From assembly GCA_029265435.1 (NCBI GenBank), contig JAJUJH010000008.1, forward strand, positions 1-37,553: a stretch of 37,553 nucleotides of DNA, written 5' to 3'. Positions 33,805 through 37,553 of this stretch are shown in pieces. The position numbers were made by a program, and so were the translations under genes. The stretch comes from Clostridiales bacterium. GTDB taxonomy: Bacteria; Bacillota; Clostridia; Christensenellales; SZUA-584. The number at the start of each line of letters is the position of its first letter. The first letter of the stretch is position 1. A model generated the notes under the pieces. That model made no database searches and was not told the origin of the DNA. It was given only the letters and a program-made list of their open reading frames with translations.

Positions 33805-36800
33805 CAATGAGACTTCCTCTTTGCCCTTGTCATTACGGCAACGGCCGCGGCGCCGGACAATACCGCCAGCACCCCCAGCACCCACAGCGGCATGTTGTCT
33901 TGGCCGGTAATCGGCAGTTCCGCTGCAAGAATCGTGACGGCGATATCATGCGTCATGCCGTTTATCGTGTAGGTGACGGTCGTATACCCGGTTTTTATTG
34001 CTTTGAAGGTCATGGAGTTTCCGTTTGCCGTGGCCGTTAGATACTCCTTGTCATACTGCCAGGTGCCGCCCGAGGGGGATGGCGTCCACGTCACGCGCCC
34101 GCCTTCGTACATGGTATGGTTGTCCGGCAGGTCGCGGATGGGTTCGCTTTTTGCCAAAGCATATGGCGAAAGGCTGTTTACCGTAACGGTCAACGTACCG
34201 TTTGCCACAACGCCGGTATATCTTTCAATGCCGCTGCCGGTATTATGCAGCAGCGTAAGCGTTTGGCCGTTATACTGCGTTCCCACCGGGAAAGAAAGGG
34301 TCAAGGCACCCACATATGATTCGCCTAAGCTATCCCCAAACAGGGAAATCTCAAAGCAAAGAATGATCTCCTGGCCGTTGTTCAGGGCCGCTTCCAGTTC
34401 CTTGTAGGCGTCGCTGGCCGGGTCAAGCTTTGTAACCAGAAGTTGCGCGCCTTCAATAAGGCTGCCGCTGATGCTGATTCCGCTGCCGGGGTCTGTCAGG
34501 GTCTGCTGGGAATATGGCGGCGTACTGTCAGATACGGTGATCGTGAGAGTTTGGTCGGCTCCCGCGCTGAAATCAAAGGTAAGTATCGTTGTGCCAACCT
34601 CCTGCCGCCCAAGGTACTCTTTTTTGATAGTGATAATATTACCCAAAATGGTATAGTCCGTTCCCCTCGACAGGATAGATGTACCATTTTTAACTGACGA
34701 TAGTGAATGTCCGTTTAAAGTCATGGTAACGGATATATCCTGCATGTAATGTTTATCAAAGCTGGCGCTTGTTGGATCAATCATCGCATCGGGTTCAGCT
34801 TGCCCGATAATGGTGATAGCCGCCTCTCCATATACTCCGGACCCGTCATTGGCTGTTGCCCTTACCGTCACCGTGCCTTCTCCGGTGCCCGTCAGCAATC
34901 CGGTGGAAGGGTCAATGGCGGCTGTGCCTGATCCGGAATACACGCTCCAGGTCACGGTTTTATCTGTGGCGTCGGCGGGCAATACTTCTGCCAGCATTTG
35001 CAGGGTACCGCCATTCTCCACTGTTTTCGCGTCGCCTGCCCCTTTTACGGTGATGAATGTTACCAACACCGTTGCCGGCGGTTCCGCATCCGTCGTAACG
35101 GCCAATCCTGCGCTCTCGGCCGATGCATTGTGGGTAGCCGTTTCTTTGACCCTGGCGGTAAAGGTGTATTCGGTTTCCGGTGATAGACCCATAAATACGT
35201 TGCTGTCCTGCCATGCGCCTCCGTTTACCCTGAATTCATAGGCTGCATTGGCCTTTAGGGTGACGCTGTTATGCGTTTTGCCTGCCAGCGAAGGCGCTTC
35301 AGGGGCCGCCGGTCCCTCGGCTTTGTTCACAACAGCCGTCTGGGAACTTGTCAGACTGCCGACAGCATGAATCCCGTCTGCTGTCACCAAAACGGAAATC
35401 CGTGCGCCGATATCCGCTTCCGTCAGGGTATATGTGGAATTAGTTGCTCCGTCTATGTCTGTGCCGTTGCGCCTCCACTGATAGGTGGGCGCATCCCCAT
35501 CAGTGTCCGGATAGTAATGAAGAGGCGCGACAGATAAGGTTGAACCAAACTTGGCCTCCCCGTTAATGGTCACGCTCCCGTATAATTCCGGTACCGCCCA
35601 GATGGCATACAGGGTCAGGTCGTTTGATGGCATATACACTGTCTCGCCGGGGAGGTAGTTAGGCGCTGTCCCGTCAGGGCTCAGATTCCAATTCTTGAAT
35701 TTCTTGTATGTGCCTGCTGGCGGAGCAAAGGTATTGTCCGCCGCAATAAATGTCTCGCCTGCGGCCTTGTCGCCCTCTGTGGGAGCTGTTCCCGTACCTC
35801 CGTTTGCGTCATAGATAACGGCATATTTGGTGGCCGGGAATACGGCGGTCACCACTCCTGAATCAGCCGCATTGCTTACCGATGTGGCTCCGGCTACGGT
35901 AAAGAAGTTTTCAGCTACGCCTGTTAAGGTGTACCCGGCCTTTGGCGTCAGGGTTATGGTCGCCGTGTAAACCCTGCCGCCCCCGAACGGGTTGTCGGCC
36001 GGTGACCAGCTTACGGTTCCCGTATATTGGGCCGTTTCGGTTATCGCGGTGACGGGCGCCTCTCCCCTGGCAGGAGGGGTTACTCCCGGAATGGCGGCGA
36101 TATCGATTGCAGCTGCGGACATGTTCACTGTCACCGGGATGACCGCCTGCGTGTAAGCCGAGGCGATACCCGCAAACCGGGCGTAAATCACACAGCTCCC
36201 GTTCCCGGCAGGCGTTACCACACCCTGGCTGTCCACCGTGGCCACATTCGAATCGGAGCTGGCAAAAGCAAACAGCCCGAAATCCGTTGGCTCATAGGTG
36301 TTCCACCACGTATTGCCGTCGTAAGACCCCTCTTTTTTCACGTCAGCCGCCTGTATCCCCTGGGAATCACCGGCGCTTGTGAACGCAAGGCTGTTTCCCG
36401 TATAAGCATACCGATATTGGGGTGTAACTGTTTTTGTGGCCGCCGGGCAAGCGTCCAGTCTGTCTTTTTCAGGCCCGGAAAAGACGTTTATAAAGTTCCT
36501 GTCACACTTAAGAATTGTGAGCGTATCCGGCAGGTCCGGAAGACTTGTCAGCCTGTTTTCATCGCAGAATAGCCACTGAAGATTGGGAGGCAGTTCCGGC
36601 AATGCCTCCAGTTGATTATCATTGCATCCCAATGTACTTAAACCGCTTGGCAGCTGCGGGAGGCCGGTTAATTGATTGTAGCCGCATTCAACCGTAATGA
36701 CATTGGCCCCCAATGCGGGCAGCGCCGTCAGCCGGTTGCTTTCGCAGTACAGTGTGATTAAGGAAGCAGGCAAAGCCGGCAATTGGGTTAGCTGATTGTT

Positions 36801-37553
36801 TTTGCAGTCCAGTACCTGCAGGCCGTCAGGCAGGTCGGGCAGGCTGGTCAACCGGTTTTTATTGCAGACTAACTCTATAAGGGAAGCAGGCAAAGCCGGC
36901 AATTGGGTTAGCTGATTGTTATCGCAGTCCAGCATCCGCAGGCCGTCAGGCAGGTCGGGCAGGCTCGTCAACCGGTTTTTATAGCAGACTAAGACATTAA
37001 GGGAATCAGGCAAAGCCGGCAATTGGGTTAGCTGATTGTTATCGCAGTCCAGCATATTCAGGCCGTCAGGCAGGTCGGGCAGGCTGGTCAACTGGTTATT
37101 ATAGCAGTATAAAACAATAAGGGAATCAGGCAAAGCCGGTAAACTGGTCAATTGATTGGCTGTGCAATTCAGCTGAAGAATCCCCGTGCCCTGGAAATGC
37201 TCCAACCCCGCCAGGCTGGCTATGCTTTTGCTGGCGACGTAAAGGGTATTGCCTTTTTGGGGCATCCGTGCGATCAAATCCTGTTTTGTAAAGCTCCCCG
37301 GCGCACCGCTGTTGCCCAGCCACTCCCAGACCGCCTGCTTGAAGTTGGGATCGGTAAAGTCGCCGGAAATATCCAGGTTCTCCACGGAAACGGGGACTGT
37401 TAACTTAAGGTTCCCGGAACCGGACTGGGCGGTCAGGACTAGATCGTAGCCGCCCGCCGGGGTCGCCGGGACAGGCTGCAGCGTCACGGTGTTGGAAGCG
37501 ATGCTCGCCGCCAGCTCGCTAGAGGTGGCGGGGTCGATTGCAAAGGTGATGCT
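33804..37553 (-). CDS. LPITG-anchored leucine-rich-repeat surface protein, 5' partial
   Basis: The frame is open to the window edge (another 22 codons beyond the GTG at 37487), so the N-terminus is missing. About 1249 residues are visible. Order: an Ig-like end; a lead-in (LDISGDFTDPNFKQAVWEWLG); some 14 leucine-rich repeats of 20-22 residues (LPxLPxxLxxLxCxxNxLTS, about 75-340); BIG2-like and Ig-like domains; a B-repeat (YDANGGTGTAPTEGD); a domain with YQWRRNGTDIDGA; an FN3-like domain; BIG2 (VTWSVYSGSGTAAIDPSTG); an X2-like domain (about 960-1045); further beta domains; and the C-terminal sorting signal LPITG, a hydrophobic helix, then RAKRKSH. It is a wall-bound adhesin-like protein coupled to the sortase downstream. 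Confidence 0.9.
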   Translation of the reverse strand, partial: SITFAIDPATSSELAASIASNTVTLQPVPATPAGGYDLVLTAQSGSGNLKLTVPVSVENLDISGDFTDPNFKQAVWEWLGNSGAPGSFTKQDLIARMPQKGNTLYVASKSIASLAGLEHFQGTGILQLNCTANQLTSLPALPDSLIVLYCYNNQLTSLPDLPDGLNMLDCDNNQLTQLPALPDSLNVLVCYKNRLTSLPDLPDGLRMLDCDNNQLTQLPALPASLIELVCNKNRLTSLPDLPDGLQVLDCKNNQLTQLPALPASLITLYCESNRLTALPALGANVITVECGYNQLTGLPQLPSGLSTLGCNDNQLEALPELPPNLQWLFCDENRLTSLPDLPDTLTILKCDRNFINVFSGPEKDRLDACPAATKTVTPQYRYAYTGNSLAFTSAGDSQGIQAADVKKEGSYDGNTWWNTYEPTDFGLFAFASSDSNVATVDSQGVVTPAGNGSCVIYARFAGIASAYTQAVIPVTVNMSAAAIDIAAIPGVTPPARGEAPVTAITETAQYTGTVSWSPADNPFGGGRVYTATITLTPKAGYTLTGVAENFFTVAGATSVSNAADSGVVTAVFPATKYAVIYDANGGTGTAPTEGDKAAGETFIAADNTFAPPAGTYKKFKNWNLSPDGTAPNYLPGETVYMPSNDLTLYAIWAVPELYGSVTINGEAKFGSTLSVAPLHYYPDTDGDAPTYQWRRNGTDIDGATNSTYTLTEADIGARISVLVTADGIHAVGSLTSSQTAVVNKAEGPAAPEAPSLAGKTHNSVTLKANAAYEFRVNGGAWQDSNVFMGLSPETEYTFTARVKETATHNASAESAGLAVTTDAEPPATVLVTFITVKGAGDAKTVENGGTLQMLAEVLPADATDKTVTWSVYSGSGTAAIDPSTGLLTGTGEGTVTVRATANDGSGVYGEAAITIIGQAEPDAMIDPTSASFDKHYMQDISVTMTLNGHSLSSVKNGTSILSRGTDYTILGNIITIKKEYLGRQEVGTTILTFDFSAGADQTLTITVSDSTPPYSQQTLTDPGSGISISGSLIEGAQLLVTKLDPASDAYKELEAALNNGQEIILCFEISLFGDSLGESYVGALTLSFPVGTQYNGQTLTLLHNTGSGIERYTGVVANGTLTVTVNSLSPYALAKSEPIRDLPDNHTMYEGGRVTWTPSPSGGTWQYDKEYLTATANGNSMTFKAIKTGYTTVTYTINGMTHDIAVTILAAELPITGQDNMPLWVLGVLAVLSGAAAVAVMTRAKRKSH
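36541..37150 (-). repeat. Tandem LRR-coding repeats with a 120-bp higher-order unit
   Basis: The DNA repeats with a 120-base period in 36780-37140: AATTGGGTTAGCTGATTGTT recurs at 36781, 36901 and 37021, and GGCCGTCAGGCAGGTCGGGC at 36821, 36941 and 37061. Each unit encodes two different 20-residue LRRs (LPDLPDGL type and LPALPDSL/ASL type). Units outside this range are more diverged. Confidence 0.9.

Overview
The window looks like a chromosomal segment of an anaerobic, probably spore-forming Gram-positive bacterium of the class Clostridia (Bacillota). The evidence is an HPr kinase/phosphorylase, a tryptophan T-box leader, an L10 leader, a SleB-type cortex-hydrolase-like protein, a class III glutamine synthetase, a sortase with an LPXTG-like substrate, a dockerin domain, strong AGGAGG ribosome-binding sites and TTGACA/TATAAT promoters. 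I cannot name a genus. No rRNA operon, CRISPR array, recognisable transposase or phage gene is visible.

Layout. 1-2514 (+) is the 3' part of a large membrane-anchored surface protein (IPT/TIG, InlB-type B repeats, Ig-like). 2816-6669 (+) is a carbon-control cluster: a HAD phosphatase overlapping hprK, then a ROK glucokinase and an orphan solute-binding-like protein. 6896-8440 (-) is a SleB/PG-binding cell-wall hydrolase, followed by a newly noted 47-residue ORF (8740-8883, -). 9305-11014 (+) is a secreted NlpC/P60 protein carrying a dockerin. 11159-11252 is tRNA-Ser(GCU) with a consensus promoter and a terminator. 11630-17257 (+) is a TetR regulator with a palindromic operator, followed by a 1644-residue beta-helix/Ig-repeat surface protein.

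17623-21866 (-) holds glnN, preceded by a promoter-terminator leader, then a membrane protein, a J-domain/TPR/Cys-rich protein and a DUF5685 protein. 22035-25588 (-) is the translation/secretion block rpmG-secE-nusG-rplK-rplA-rplJ-rplL with an L10 leader; rplL ends at a terminator and rpoB does not follow. 25660-25824 (-) is a small amber-interrupted ORF. 26047-32833 (+) is a complete T-box-controlled trpEGDCFBA operon with overlapping genes. 33124-37553 (-) is a sortase coupled to a large LRR/Ig/X2 surface protein ending in LPITG; this gene runs off the window.

How the genes fit together. Surface and cell-envelope functions dominate: three giant repeat proteins, two wall hydrolases and a sortase. 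They are interspersed with housekeeping nitrogen, carbon, tryptophan and translation genes. The most distinctive unexplained signal is a three-copy, roughly 115-130 bp interspersed element (6722, 8951, 17471), always in the same orientation. Its predicted hairpins are kept by G-U or substituted pairs, and it sits at gene borders next to the cell-wall and surface genes. Other leads are the amber-interrupted small gene, a 40-nt near-perfect palindrome upstream of trp, and the intrinsic terminator placed between the glnN promoter and its ribosome-binding site.
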